Origin: Rhyacichthys aspro
Lineage: Eukaryota > Chordata > Actinopteri > Gobiiformes > Rhyacichthyidae
Length of the DNA: 64,000 nucleotides
Assembly: GCA_036850595.1 (NCBI GenBank)
Contig: CM072148.1
Coordinates: 17,104,731-17,168,730 of the forward strand
Direction: 5' to 3'
Positions 49,901 through 58,505 of this stretch are shown one piece after another (positions within the stretch are counted from its first letter, which is position 1; each line of letters begins with the position of its first letter). Position numbers and translations under genes: made by a program. The notes under the pieces are model-generated. The model was not told the DNA's origin, did no database searches, and saw nothing but the letters and a program-made list of their open reading frames with translations.

Positions 49901-52667
49901 TGTTTAAAATAGCCTGTTTGTGAGTGTTCGTGAAAGATTGCCTTTGGCTTTATTATCCCTTTCTTATTATACATCCCTGTCTAAATTATTGTTTTGTGTG
50001 ATTGGGGTTATTGTTAGTTACTTTAGGGTTACTACTTTGTTAGTAAATGCATTATGTTAATGAAAATGTAACATAAAATTTTATGAAGTGATTAATATAT
50101 TTGGAAAAACAATTGTTCAATTTAAATTGTGCAACATTTGTAATGTGCAATACCTGTTGTCCAATCTGCAGTTTACCCTTTTTTACTATTTATTCATGCT
50201 CATTTATTTATATCCATATATTGTACATAAGCATAGTCTTTTTTCATTTAATTTGTTTTAGCATCATTTTTAATTTACATATGTATAGTCTATTTTTGTC
50301 TATCTATCTATGTCTTAGAATAGTTTTAATTTAAGCAGTCATAAAGCTGTTGCTGGCTTGTGAGGCTAATAGTATTCTTCTTCCAGAGGGTAAGCCTAAG
50401 AAGGAGAAGGGGGCACCCATCCAAAGGAGCACAGAGACTGGCCTGGCGGTGGAGATGGTGCGGAGCATGCCGAGCCGGCAGCCCAGCAGAGAGTCCAACA
50501 ACGGCAGCATACACAGCTGCAACTCCGAGGGGAAGTCAGTAAACCGTATTTTCCTGTTTTCACCACATTAACTGTTACTTTTTCAGTTATATGACGGTTG
50601 CGTAAAATCCCCCACTAACTCATTTGCACATTCGCTGTTACGCATGTTAACAAATGTCATGCTGAAAAACAACACAAATATAACATTTTCTGTACCAAAA
50701 TGTTATGAGTCAGGTAGCAAGGAGTAAACACAGTGTGATTTTAATTGGCACACTGTTAAAAAAAATCTAAACTCTATCACAGTGGAGGGATAAAACACCA
50801 AATGTGACAGAATCAAATTAAGGCCTGCTGTTTTCTGTGATGGATTAACTCACTTGGGTAATTCCTGAGATGATTTTCATGCTGTAAATAATGACTAGCA
50901 GGGAAGGCTGCAAAATGAAATCTCCCACAATGCTGACTGTGTACGACAGAGCACAGCACTCTTCAAATGTGTCTTATAGTCAGCAGTTGTAGGCAAAATA
51001 CAGCACAGTGGTAAGTTTAGATTCACTGTCCAGAGCAGGTGCAGGGATGATAACAGTCAAAAATGACAAGGTGTTCTTCTCTTATCAGTCCAAAACCAAA
51101 TCTAGTGCAACTAAATGATGCATGAGTCTGTAGGGTAAACGTATCTAGCCTCCTTCAGTGAGATGGAGGTAGTTCTCCTACTGCCCTAGCTGCAGAGTCA
51201 TACAGTACATAACCTGCAACTGTGCAATTAACACAAAAACATCATGTCTACTTTCCCATCAACATCTGACAGTGAATTCAAACAGTTTAGTTTGTCAGAT
51301 ATTAAAGCAACAACTATGTAACTTTTATCATAAAATACATCATTCAAATCTGTAGCTGCAACATGATTTTGATGGTTCCTTGACATAAAAAAACATATAC
51401 AGAGTACTTCACCATGGAACTATCTCCAGAGAATATATGTTGTCAACTAAACACAACTTCAATCATAAAATCTTTGTAATAGATACATATCAGGACTTGA
51501 GAGTCCCATGTGTGTTTGAAGCTGTGCAGTTGCAGAATTACAATGCAAATTTTGAAAAGGTACATAGTGTTGCAATTTCTGGCTTGAGAGAAAATAAAAT
51601 ATACTATGATAATTTTTTTTCCATTTAAATGATAGCATAGGTATGTTTTTTAATAATTTGAACTAGTACCAAAACATGACAACAGTTAGAATTGCTGAAA
51701 AGGGGCCTCTTTGTTGTCTTATCTAATTATTTATTGTTTGCTTTTACTTTCAGCTTGATCTTCTCTGGAGTCAACCTGGGGGCCAGCAGTCAGTTAAGTG
51801 GCTTCCTGGATGGCTTGGGTCCAGCTCAGTTAGTGGGCAGGCAAACACTGGCCACACCTGCCATAGGTAAGACTTCAGGTGTACTGTCTCTTCCCAATAA
51901 ACAGTCTTTTGCTGATTGACTAAAGCTGTGTGGTCCCTCAGGTGACATCCAAATTGGTATGATGGAGAAGAAGGGTCAGCTGGAGGTGGAGGTCATCAGA
52001 GCCCGAGGACTGGTGCAGAAACCTGGATCCAAGTCCCTTCCTGGTCAGACTGAACTTAAATGTGATATAGATTAGAATTTAGTAAATAACTCTGTGCTTA
52101 CAATAAGAATATAAGCTTCTGATCTAGACAGTTTTCTTCATTGCTAATAGCTTTTTGTGGCTCTGTTTCTCCACGTAGCTCCATATGTCAAGGTCTATCT
52201 GCTGAATAATGGAGCGTATGTAGCCAAAAAGAAAACCAAGATTGCACGGAAAACACTTGACCCCCTGTACCAGCAAGCACTGCTATTTGATGAGAGCCCA
52301 CAGGGTAAAGTCTTACAGGTGAGCAGGACAATTATATCTTTCCACTGAAGCGTTAAAATGCCTTTTCACTTGCTTTGTAAGATAATATGTTCTCCAGAAG
52401 GAGCTACAGTGCAATGTAAATTGATAGAAAGTGCTTTTCTTTCTTCAGGTGATTGTGTGGGGAGACTACGGCCGCATGGACCATAAAAGCTTCATGGGAG
52501 TTGCACAAATCCTATTGGATGAACTGGACTTATCAAGCACAGTAATTGGCTGGTACAAGTTGTTCCCGCCGTCCTCCCTGGTGGATCCTACGCTCGCTTC
52601 TCTAACGCGGCGAGCCTCGCAGTCATCACTCGACAGCTCCTCTGGACCTCCTGGGGTTCGGTCGTAG
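8406..52667 (+). CDS. rims1: RIM1, regulating synaptic membrane exocytosis protein 1 (alpha-type), complete
   Basis: Presynaptic active-zone scaffold that links Rab3 vesicles, Munc13, RIM-BP and Ca2+ channels. I joined 33 coding exons (listed separately) by GT-AG sites and phase into 4,701 nt (1,566 aa); mammalian RIM1 alpha is about 1,690. Domains: Rab3-binding N-terminal helix; zinc finger with Cys 90, 93, 106, 109, 114, 117, 136 and 139; conserved PKA-type RRHSD (Ser361, matching mammalian Ser413); PDZ about 529-624 with loop LLGLK; C2A about 677-803; SH3-binding RQLPQLP in exon 25; C2B about 1415-1533. The N-terminus (PRPPTVPP, HLTEEERKIIMAVM) matches RIM1 better than RIM2, and kcnq5 downstream supports this. 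I could not find a counterpart of the mammalian CVVRDMAKPA segment between exons 1 and 2. Teleost a/b paralogue status is unresolved. Confidence 0.95.
9960..10400. promoter_or_regulatory. Putative intronic enhancer block
   Basis: Balanced-composition unique sequence in an AT-rich intron, with an octamer ATGCAAAT at 10283-10290, TAATCATTGATGG at about 10231 and further ATTA cores. This is typical of neural POU/homeodomain elements. Conservation is assumed, not shown. Confidence 0.35.
10711..10803 (+). repeat. L2/CR1-type LINE or SINE 3' tail
   Basis: Sequence tttctaaagcacttg, then ctgaaaggtgcattataaat, followed by ttactt-type tandem repeats, resembles the 3' end shared by fish L2-clade LINEs and their SINEs. 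Strongly 5'-truncated. Confidence 0.6.
12242..12485 (+). repeat. Teleost dispersed repeat (ATTCAATTCAATTTTATTTG family)
   Basis: Recognised by its start attcaattcaattttatttg-tatagccc, the middle catcccctgtccttagaccc, aaggaaaaactc, and the end ggagggatccactcccagga-cgg. This short non-autonomous repeat is abundant in ray-finned fish genomes. Boundaries are approximate. Confidence 0.8.
12957..12999. repeat. Imperfect CA microsatellite
   Basis: Interrupted (CA)n run with TG and CG interruptions. Confidence 0.9.
13826..13866. repeat. (AC)n microsatellite
   Basis: Uninterrupted dinucleotide run of about 40 bases in rims1 intron 1. Confidence 0.95.
22196..22409 (+). CDS. rims1: rims1 exon 2 (aa 56-127): helix and first zinc-finger half
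   Basis: Acceptor ctcctcacag. Encodes LHQQFESYKQEVRRIG and six of the eight zinc Cys (CGIC, CSYC, CARC), ending SLRSNN before gtaaga, phase 0. Confidence 0.95.
22410..24103 (+). other. rims1: rims1 intron 2
   Basis: Nothing coding seen. A CTCF-type core GCCATCTGGTGG lies at 23716-23727. Confidence 0.5.
24104..24115 (+). CDS. rims1: rims1 exon 3 (aa 128-131): 12-nt microexon EDKV
   Basis: Between a pyrimidine-rich acceptor ending cacaaag and a GTTAGC donor. It encodes E-D-K-V, exactly the four residues that mammalian RIM1 has between SNN and VMWVC. Both boundaries are phase 0, so it can be skipped without a frameshift. Confidence 0.8.
24116..30913 (+). other. rims1: rims1 intron 3 (6.8 kb)
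   Basis: No exon recognised. Contains MITE copy 1 (24765-25024) and a GC-richer unique block at about 29640-29960 that may be regulatory. Confidence 0.5.
24765..25024 (+). mobile_element. MITE-like element, copy 1
   Basis: The 260-base unit is bounded by taaagcaacactatgt and its exact inverse acatagtgttgcttta. It has no coding capacity. A second copy in opposite orientation is at 51303-51578. The target-site duplication is not clear (possibly TA). Confidence 0.7.
30914..31206 (+). CDS. rims1: rims1 exon 4 (aa 132-228): last zinc Cys pair and linker
   Basis: Encodes VMWVCNLCRKQQEILTKSG, then EWFS where mammals have AWFF, then a Ser/Pro linker ending SRSQSEPPREK. Acceptor ttctggcag, donor gtaaga. 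Confidence 0.94.
31609..32429 (+). CDS. rims1: rims1 exon 5 (aa 229-502): long charged linker
   Basis: Contains NRYRSDPNLARYPVKP, the PKA-type site RRHSD (Ser361 codon at 32003-32005) and SSSEEEGGSTPEYTSCEDVD, all conserved in mammalian RIM1. Ends SEK plus one base before gtcagt. Confidence 0.94.
32430..34268 (+). other. rims1: rims1 intron 5
   Basis: No exon, repeat or RNA gene that I can support. Confidence 0.5.
34269..34309 (+). CDS. rims1: rims1 exon 6 (aa 503-516)
   Basis: Encodes GDWDCHPLDPAVWH, matching mammalian GDLDYYWLDPATWH. Acceptor ttttcctgcag, donor gtaagt. Confidence 0.88.
34447..34557 (+). CDS. rims1: rims1 exon 7 (aa 517-553): PDZ start
   Basis: HPVSWQPSKEGDHLIGR through the carboxylate-binding loop SLLGLK. 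Phase 0 at both ends. Confidence 0.93.
34723..34822 (+). CDS. rims1: rims1 exon 8: PDZ core
   Basis: VVGGKMTETGRLGAFITKVK and KGSLADVVGHLRA. Ends in phase 1 before gtgtga. Confidence 0.93.
34980..35103 (+). CDS. rims1: rims1 exon 9: PDZ end
   Basis: GDEVLQWNGKSLPGATKKEV to VEIVVSRPIG. Ends in phase 2 before gtaaga. Confidence 0.93.
35210..35266 (+). CDS. rims1: rims1 candidate cassette exon 9a (57 nt)
   Basis: Pyrimidine-rich acceptor ending atctaaaag and a perfect gtaagt donor enclose 57 bases without stop, phase 2 at both ends. Inclusion replaces the G-D junction by G, then SINRIMSKNVLRKVYRVSQ, then D. It adds 19 mostly basic residues between PDZ and C2A. I do not recognise this insert from canonical mammalian RIM1. 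Inferred, not counted in the 1,566 aa. Confidence 0.6.
35544..35590 (+). CDS. rims1: rims1 exon 10
   Basis: DIPRIPESSHPPLES, near-identical to mammalian RIM1. Phase 2 in, phase 1 out. Confidence 0.92.
35687..35802 (+). CDS. rims1: rims1 exon 11
   Basis: GSSSFESPKMDRPSISVMSP to LVLPGQLS, leading into C2A. Confidence 0.93.
35877..36007 (+). CDS. rims1: rims1 exon 12: C2A
   Basis: VKLWYDKVGHQLIVNVLQA to NPYVKMYFLPDR. Short 74-base intron upstream. Confidence 0.94.
36090..36261 (+). CDS. rims1: rims1 exon 13: C2A
   Basis: SDKSKRRTKTVKKSAEPKWN through RERMLEITVWDQ and EEESEFLGE. Phase 0 out. Confidence 0.94.
36499..36652 (+). CDS. rims1: rims1 exon 14: C2A end
   Basis: ILIELETALLDDIPHWYKLQ, then PSPYLPRRHVHGDSPSKKLQ. 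Donor gtatgt, phase 1. Confidence 0.93.
36835..36891 (+). CDS. rims1: rims1 exon 15
   Basis: RSHRIIDTEFDDGLMVVSK, aligning with mammalian RSQRISDSDISDYEVDDG but shorter. Acceptor gtgtgtacag, donor gtgggt. Confidence 0.8.
36892..38825 (+). other. rims1: rims1 introns 15 and 16
   Basis: Apart from exon 16 (37911-38064), no coding signal. Short tandem copies of agtacagtgc-type units occur at about 37729-37770. Confidence 0.5.
37911..38064 (+). CDS. rims1: rims1 exon 16
   Basis: Contains STLAVPEQQRTVQHRSRSVS and SRPAYVPMQR, conserved in RIM1. Phase 1 in, phase 2 out. Confidence 0.9.
38826..38945 (+). CDS. rims1: rims1 exon 17 (120 nt)
   Basis: RSLDEIHQNRHPPSHSPSRY and DSDYEYSEDR. Symmetric phase 2; first of eight such exons. 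Confidence 0.9.
39247..39309 (+). CDS. rims1: rims1 exon 18 (63 nt)
   Basis: SEVLEMHRSIRGGSAECLHT, matching the mammalian GRSAECLHT segment. Confidence 0.85.
39493..39986. mobile_element. MITE with imperfect terminal inverted repeats
   Basis: Left end agggtgtgttcacacttgg with ttagtttga inward. The right end reads, on the other strand, agggtgtgttcaacttgt with ttagtttga inward. The 494-base element is non-coding and lies in rims1 intron 18. Related TTCACACTTG elements are common in teleosts. Confidence 0.7.
40262..40339 (+). CDS. rims1: rims1 exon 19 (78 nt)
   Basis: GLGRYSNTLPPKMPLLVNG and HKDIY; TLPPKMPLL is conserved in mammalian RIM1. Confidence 0.85.
40340..41803 (+). other. rims1: rims1 intron 19
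   Basis: No exon recognised; AT-rich unique sequence. Confidence 0.45.
41804..41923 (+). CDS. rims1: rims1 exon 20 (120 nt)
   Basis: STLPACSKSKPLQRQEVG and VLRFTDEVTV; VLRFTDE is conserved in mammalian RIM1. Confidence 0.87.
41924..43000 (+). other. rims1: rims1 intron 20
   Basis: No exon recognised. Introns 21-25 (43082-45659) likewise hold no further supportable exon. Confidence 0.45.
43001..43081 (+). CDS. rims1: rims1 exon 21 (81 nt)
   Basis: SDLQPSLDRVRSASTTCLRP, almost identical to mammalian LQPFLDRARSASTNCLRP. Ends DRDR. Confidence 0.9.
43630..43707 (+). CDS. rims1: rims1 exon 22 (78 nt)
   Basis: CSNSLPRKTPPSPRILVEHV, comparable with the mammalian RRRPPSPRIQIQHASPE segment. Ends EEDR. 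Confidence 0.8.
44141..44206 (+). CDS. rims1: rims1 exon 23 (66 nt)
   Basis: QCNSSPSPNCQKGSRKSLEG; weakly like the mammalian SERSSIQKQTRKG exon. Good splice sites (caacag, gtaagc). Confidence 0.72.
44523..44609 (+). CDS. rims1: rims1 exon 24 (87 nt)
   Basis: GSRGREGPLRPFGQTPLSGS, ending NSPRPDR. Open in the right phase between tatcctcag and gtgcat. Homology is weak, so it may be alternative. Confidence 0.65.
44878..44978 (+). CDS. rims1: rims1 exon 25: RIM-BP SH3-binding motif
   Basis: HHGSPSPPTGTSLGRRGRQL, PQLPAKSSSIEQ. The RQLPQLP motif corresponds to the RIM-BP SH3 ligand of mammalian RIMs. Confidence 0.92.
45660..45763 (+). CDS. rims1: rims1 exon 26
   Basis: ALAGDDRARQLPKKVHPYRP and MELKMKRK; similar in position to mammalian EERTRQMKMKVHRFKQ. 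Donor GTTAGC. Confidence 0.83.
45843..45997 (+). CDS. rims1: rims1 exon 27
   Basis: Encodes SDSDMSDMSVNSRASSISRL, SSTSSIPSEYPGGRF, matching mammalian SSDSDVSDVSAISRTSSASRLSSTS. Phase 0 in, phase 2 out. Confidence 0.92.
46183..46335 (+). CDS. rims1: rims1 candidate cassette exon 27a (153 nt)
   Basis: Open frame in the exact phase (2 to 2) between acceptor aatgactcag and donor gtaaag, so inclusion is frame-neutral (51 aa). The peptide is highly charged: SKSLEEEKRERRISWGVNGE, then RRRAAGKRRFSEELKRRRH. No homology recognised. Inferred, not counted in the main model. Confidence 0.55.
46900..46942. repeat. (CA)n microsatellite
   Basis: Pure dinucleotide run of about 43 bases in the rims1 intron between exons 27a and 28. 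Confidence 0.95.
47611..48007 (+). CDS. rims1: Possible alternative last exon of rims1
   Basis: Acceptor ttgtgtgcag opens a frame in the phase left by exon 27 or 27a. It stays open for about 130 codons in GC-rich sequence (for example CGHSLTPGHWTVPVRGQ) to TGA at 48005-48007, with AATAAA hexamers near 48338 and 48355. Use would give a RIM lacking C2B. No homology recognised; it could be chance or a conserved non-coding block. Confidence 0.3.
48630..48841 (+). CDS. rims1: rims1 exon 28, with NAGNAG acceptor
   Basis: MRASTGGSMMKSSSVSSEIY, DGSQSDTALGTVGTGSKKRR, VVAIVGNRRSRSTSQ, strongly conserved. The acceptor is tttcagcag, so starts at 48627 or 48630 are both possible and differ by one residue. 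Donor gttagt. Confidence 0.93.
48842..50386 (+). other. rims1: rims1 intron 28
   Basis: No exon recognised. Unique TAAT-rich sequence at about 49500-49970 could be regulatory. Confidence 0.45.
50387..50534 (+). CDS. rims1: rims1 exon 29
   Basis: Contains IQRSTETGLAVEM, RQPSRESNNGSIHS and SEG, conserved in RIMs. Acceptor cttccag, donor gtcagt. Confidence 0.94.
50535..51753 (+). other. rims1: rims1 intron 29
   Basis: No exon. Contains MITE copy 2 at 51303-51578. Confidence 0.5.
51303..51578 (-). mobile_element. MITE-like element, copy 2 (inverted relative to copy 1)
   Basis: Begins taaagcaacaactatgtaac and ends ggtacatagtgttgc. The internal segment attttgatggttccttgaca matches the reverse complement of copy 1 (region around 24930-24960), so the copies lie in opposite orientations and have diverged. 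Confidence 0.65.
51754..51866 (+). CDS. rims1: rims1 exon 30
   Basis: NLIFSGVNLGASSQLSGFLD, GLGPAQLVGRQTLATPA, the conserved pre-C2B segment. Confidence 0.95.
51942..52043 (+). CDS. rims1: rims1 exon 31: C2B start
   Basis: DIQIGMMEKKGQLEVEVIRA, RGLVQKPGSKSLP. Preceded by a 75-base intron. Confidence 0.95.
52179..52318 (+). CDS. rims1: rims1 exon 32: C2B
   Basis: APYVKVYLLNNGAYVAKKKT, KIARKTLDPLYQQALLFDES, PQGKVLQ. Phase 0 out. Confidence 0.95.
52449..52667 (+). CDS. rims1: rims1 exon 33: C2B end and stop
   Basis: VIVWGDYGRMDHKSFMGVAQ to WYKLFPPSSLVDPT and LTRRASQSSLDSS; TAG at 52665-52667. Confidence 0.96.
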   Translation: MIVWGDYGRMDHKSFMGVAQILLDELDLSSTVIGWYKLFPPSSLVDPTLASLTRRASQSSLDSSSGPPGVRS

Positions 52668-54965
52668 TGGACCAATGACGACTCTATACAGTCATCACTG
52701 AGTCGGCGAGTAACAAGCTCATAAAAACAACAATCAGAAACAGTCCTAATGAGAAAGCTTTGTTGAGATCTGACAATCACTCTTGTTGTGGTTCATTTAG
52801 TCTGCTCTAGGGAGCACCACGTTTCAGTGTTTCATGTCCATTCAATAAAGAAGACAAATCTAATTTCTGTGTAAGCTGAGAAAGCAGGGCCAGAAAACAA
52901 GTAGAAACATATATGAAATATGGCGCAAGACTCAAAAAAATCAACAATAGCAACATAATGTATGTAAGCGTCAGAATGTATGGACTTGAGACAGAGGAAA
53001 TCAGCCTCTGCAGCTACAGAGGGCACTCTCCTCATTCTTCAGAAAACCCAAGACTGCCAGCACTCGTCAGGGTGCTCCCAAATGGGAACTCAGTCTGGAA
53101 GCACAGGGCCTTCTTCTGGTGCCTAGACCTCAGAGCCGCATCACTGGTCCCTATCTCTGTCCCTATGTTTACCATGGCTACTCTCAAGCCACAATGTTTG
53201 AACGTGTTTGCTTTGATGTTCATTTACTGTTCCTTTGGTTTTTAACTTGCACAAGATGTTTTTTGCAGTGCTCATGATATGTTGTCAGTCTGGTGTGTGC
53301 ATGGAGAGAAAAAACAAAAAAAAACCTAAACACAAGAGATAAAAAACTACTAAGTGTCTGCAAGTGTTATGCGGGGGTGTAACAATAGGGGGGGGACTGA
53401 TGATGACACCACTTCAAATTTTAAAGTGAGGTTAGTGTGCAGCATTATTTTTCTTGTTCACCTCTTGTGAACCAGGCCAGTCGTCTTTGTATAGATGTAT
53501 ATTTGGCCTCTCAGGAGGTTGACCATAAAGTTTATGTCACTTTGAAATATCACAAGGGTACAATGTTAAAAAAAAAAAAAAAATCTCAAGCGAGATAGGA
53601 GATCTAATTTTTATGTTCCCTTACCCCAGCACGTTTCAATTTTTATCCAAACTTCAGTTGCTTTATTTTGAGATTTCAACTCACAAGCACAAGAGCTTGA
53701 TTTTTATAACAAAAGGTTTAACTTTTTGAAGAAAATAAATATGTTGTAGAAAAAAAAAATAAAGCAATGATCCCGTCACTGGACTAGTTATTAGGAAAAA
53801 ACAGAAAAGAAGAATTGCTCAGTTTCCCTTGTGCATCTCTGTGAATGTGAAAGTAACCAATCAGACTGATCTGTCGGGACACCCACACCAATACCCATCC
53901 TCTGTTTGGTCCACACAGACTTCGCCCACCAGGGGGGAAAGAGGTGCGGGGCCAGCATGACATTGGAGACAGTTCCAAGCTGCATGCACATTTTTGTAAA
54001 ACAGATACAGAAAAAAGATACTGACGTAGATCCGTGTGTTTGTTCCACATACTGTAGGGCCGCTTGTATGTTGCATGCAGTTGTACAGTTTGCTCGTACT
54101 TGAATATTAAAGAGATAAAACCAAGAAGCCGAAGCCATTCGCATTACGCAAACACATCTGAACTCAACTGCAGTCTACTCCATGTCCCTCAGTCCGGTGC
54201 TGAATGTGTGTCAAATAAATCCCACAATTGATGTCTTTTCTGGAGCCTCTGGAAGATGTACTGTACTGTACAGTGGTACTGAGCAGACCTCACGCCCCTT
54301 TTATTGTTTATTCACATTATAGTATACCTCCAAGGGGCTCACATATGTATGAATAAATATGTACAAATCAGATCTATGGAAATATGAATTATGTTTCAAC
54401 ATAAGGATTTCAGATATTCTAACACGTGGACTGTTTAGTTCTCTAGAGAATAAATGCAGATGCACAGAGAGTCACACGCTGTAAATATTCAGTAGCCTTT
54501 CACTGGGTTTGTGGTATTTGCAAAGGGGCTGAGTCTTAAACTGAGCAGCAAGAATCTATGGTTAGGGACCATGCAGTGGGCCAACACAACAGGTGAATCC
54601 CACTTTACACTTTTTCTTCGATGTGCTCTTTCAAAACCCAAACGTCTGATCCCAGGTCACGTCCAGCCCATTTGTCTTAACAAGGGTTGGCGTTTCTGTT
54701 CATCGCCCAGTGAAGCAGGCTGTCTTATTTAGTTTTTTTTTTTTTATTTCTCTGTCAGTATTAACAGGAAAAAATGCTGATTGTTTACAACTTTTGTGTT
54801 CCACTGAAACAAAAGAGAAAATTAGAAAATAGAATAGTCAAGCATTCACTACAACATTTCTTGTTTGTACAACAGATGTGGCTCAAATGATGTGTATGTT
54901 TTATATTTTAAAAAAAGTTCATTTTTATTATTTACAAATAAAAGAATGTGTGGAAGAAAGTGGTT
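52668..54965 (+). terminator. rims1: rims1 3' UTR with alternative poly(A) signals
   Basis: AATAAA occurs at 52844-52849, 53734-53739, 53758-53763 and 54937-54942. The last has a GT-rich element (atgtgtgg) close behind and is a good distal site. The extent of the UTR cannot be fixed without transcripts. Confidence 0.5.
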
Positions 54966-57900
54966 TCCTGACTAGTCATTATTATAAAATGAAACTGTAG
55001 CTTTGGAATACTCAAGACCTGACATACAACTAATGAATGAATGAATAGATTTTTGTTTCATCCAATTTATAACACAGTTCTTTTTGTGATGTGAACAGAG
55101 ACCTCCCTAATTTACTTTAGTATTTACTATAATTATACCATTATACTTTACACTAGTATTCTACTGTAGCAAAATTCTCCTTTATTCTATTTTTTTTTTT
55201 ACTTTATATCTTGTATACAGGCCTATTTATCTGTTTTATACTTAATATTTTCTTTCTTTTTTTTTTTTTATTTTTTTTTTTACATTGCTTGCTTGTATTT
55301 AGCCTTATACTCATTTTGATGGTTCCCAGACAAAAAGAAAGAATAACTGCTCTTTCAGACTCAGTGTGCCTTCTCACCAAAATCTAAAAAGTCATGCACT
55401 GTGGTTTTAAACAAATATTTAATTTGACTGCAGATGTTGATCCAAACGTCTCATCTCAGAATGTGGTACATACTGTATTACCTGTGGTATTTTTTCCTTC
55501 TGAATCTGGTGTATCTCCTGTATCCTGCTCTGGTCTTGGTTTAAGTTGGTCTCACTCCCTTGAAGTCGTGGCCTTGTCTTGGTACACTCTGTTCTCGGTC
55601 ATGGCTTGCCCTCTGTCAGTGTGATCATGACCACAACACCACTAAAATGTAAACAAAGCTGATCTCCTGATTTGATATGAATTTTAGACATTTAGCCTAA
55701 ACTCTTCAACACACTTGTTTAATGATTAGCAGTGAGGGGTGTTATTCTGCATTGTAGCTCCGTAAGTCCCGCCTGGGTCGCTGAAGAGGAAGTTGAACCC
55801 ATACGGCCTCATCTGTGACCTGTAGTCGAGGGCTTGGGAGATTTATGTTCCACATCCTCTCGTTAAATAAGCACAGGGCCCCCCAAAACAACATCTGCAA
55901 GCAATCTACAGCAACCCTCCCAGCCGCCTCGCTATGCCAACCGGCCCCCACTAACCCCCCTCCTCACTGCTCCAGAGGTCATGACCCCCGTTTAGAAAAT
56001 ACAGAGATACAGAGAACCACAGATCACACGAGTCATAGGCCACCATCAAATTTCCATGCTGCACGCAGGAAATGGATTAATCTATCTAATCAGGTCAAAG
56101 GGCACACACTGGCTGAAAAAGTAACTTGATGTGGAAAAGAAACATGGGATCAAGTTGATTTTTAATGATATTTTATATTAGAAGATGACCTTTCCAAACT
56201 AGGCCTGCTAAAAATCAAAACACAAAGTTTGGGAAAAGGGCCTGACGTGCCCAGTGATGTATCCCGGCATGTTTACCCAGAGATGGGATTGTAGGCTGCT
56301 GTTTTCATGCCAATGCTCAAGATGCCTTAAAAGAGTGGCTTAAAAGAGTGAATACACTTAGCAAACAAACTTTTGTAAATGGGCTGAAATAAAAATAATA
56401 TGATGCTAAAAGATTATTTTAGTGAGTGACGTGCTATAAGAACTAAAAAAGCGTCTTCTGCACTATGAAGCTCAGCCGGACAACGTCATCCTTTATTAGA
56501 TGCAATACAGACTTTTTTTTTTCTTCTCAGTAAACACTTTTTTTCAGGTGATTCAAAATGCTGCAATTATATTCTGCACAATTAGGCTTTAACTTTTAGT
56601 TAATCTTAAGTGTAGCAAAGTAAATTCGGAGCTGGCCCTTAGTTGCTTTACACAGTGTTATAATGGGGGCCATATTTTTTGCATGACAATTTAACTACAG
56701 TAAAGAGAAGGTGGAAACAAACAAAGGCAAACGTAAAAGGGACACGAAAACTTCCACCATAAATTACATAAGACAATAGTGTAAGTTTAAATTAAATTAG
56801 CAGGACAAGGATAAATTGTGTCATGTTTTGTGTAGTGCTGCTTTATTACTGTAATTGTAAATGCAAGACCAACCGATACAAGACCCAGAGACCACCAGAT
56901 TTTCATTCTTCTTGATGCTTTGGTGTGAGACTGCAATGTCACATACTTCTTCTCTTGTTCTTGTATTAAAGCCATATCTATATACACATTTCCATTCCAT
57001 TTAACAGATTCCATCTCTTCTCTTTAATAACTCAGATTCATAGCATTTTAACCGTCTATCACATTTCCAACTCACAGATGAAGTTCTGTCGTGTCACGCA
57101 GTCACCAGTAGATGGCAGAGTTTTGTTTGGAGACTGCTGAGTGCAGTGTGACACACCTCTGCAGGTAAACAAATAACTCAAACGTCAAGTTTTCTTTAAA
57201 GATGAGTCTAAACGCAGTTTGTTTTACTTAAATGACCCAGGGGAAGTACTTGTGGCAGGATGCTGACTCCTGCTGTTGTTGTCATAAGCTCTAGTCCAGA
57301 CTGCCCCTATACACTGTTTCCTTTCACTGTGGTTCAAGTCACGGCAGCTTATAATAATTTATTTGTGAACAAAATGTATATCAAATAATCAAAATCAAGT
57401 TTAAATTAAGTTTAAGGTGTATTTTGAGCTTAATTACTGTCGAGTTCAATGGGGGAATACAGTGGTTACTTTTGTTGTCAGCTGGGGCTGTATAAATAAA
57501 GATCAGTTGAATTGCTTCTGATGCCACGTGCTTTTGGGGCGACACAAGACAGAGCAGCTCTCTTCCAATCAGCTAATTCAATATAACCCACTAAAACACA
57601 TATAAAAAGAGGATTCAAAGTAATATTTTCTGCAGATGTTCAGTCAGTGGTTACTTTTCCAGTAGACCAAGTGGAAAAATCACCCAAAACCCATGTTACC
57701 TGATATGCTTTTCTATTTAAAAGAAAACTTGGTGTAATTTGGGAACTTTTTTGTGGAGGAAATTGAATTAACCCGGAGCAGAGGCGGTTGCTAATTTGCA
57801 TGTGTAAAGCAAAACTTCAATCCTGGTGTTTGTTCTAGAGCTAAAGCCAGAGATGGAGGCAGATTGGTGGCGAAGCAGTAGACGACAGATGCGCCAGAGC

Positions 57901-58200
57901 AGCTTCTGAAAAACATTGCATCACTTTCTCTTATTGTGTTTGTGTAAAGGGTCATGTAGCTTAAACAAAACAACACGAGAAGTGCGCAAAAGGTCAACAA
58001 AAGGACACTATAAAGGAACAGGACAACGTTTAAAAGCAGTAATTTGACACTAAGATATATACATTGACAACAAAAAGAACAAAAAACACCACATTTCAGC
58101 AAAAAGTTGGATGAATTAAAACCTCACGTTAACGCGTAAAAGTAAAGGACATTAAATGGCAAAAAGGAACGCTAAACAGTTGTATATTACGATTCTAAAT
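54966..58200. other. Intergenic DNA between rims1 and kcnq5
   Basis: T-rich tracts at about 55190-55282; no gene supported. A CTCF-type core CCAGTAGATGGC is at 57105-57116. Confidence 0.5.
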
Positions 58201-58505
58201 TAGAGTCTTTTGTGCTTTTTAGTTCGCATTGGGGTAGACTTAACGTCGCTGAACACTGATGCTAACAGGTTTGTAGAAGTGAGACATGTGCGCTGCTGCT
58301 GCGCGCTAAGGCACAGCACAGAGGAAGGAGGCGGTCAGAGAGTGACGGTGGCGTCGTGTGCTTCACTCTCTCCAACTCCTGTCTGTGTTGTGTGAGTCGA
58401 TGTGTTTGAGTCTTTGCTAACACACGTGCTTCTGCTTTCTACACAGTGAGAGGACGCACTCATAAACACACACACACACTTGTAAATGCTCGCGGTGGAG
58501 ATGCC
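58201..58505 (+). promoter_or_regulatory. kcnq5: kcnq5 5' leader / promoter region with uORFs
   Basis: GC content rises before the kcnq5 ATG. Short ATG ORFs occur at 58259-58276 and 58400-58420. A third, 58486-58560, overlaps the main start out of frame. TSS unknown. Confidence 0.45.

Noticed and set aside
53784..54144. Overlapping minus-strand frames of 70-117 codons downstream of rims1
   Set aside because: Three overlapping frames without domains or splice-linked partners, lying in the rims1 3' UTR region.
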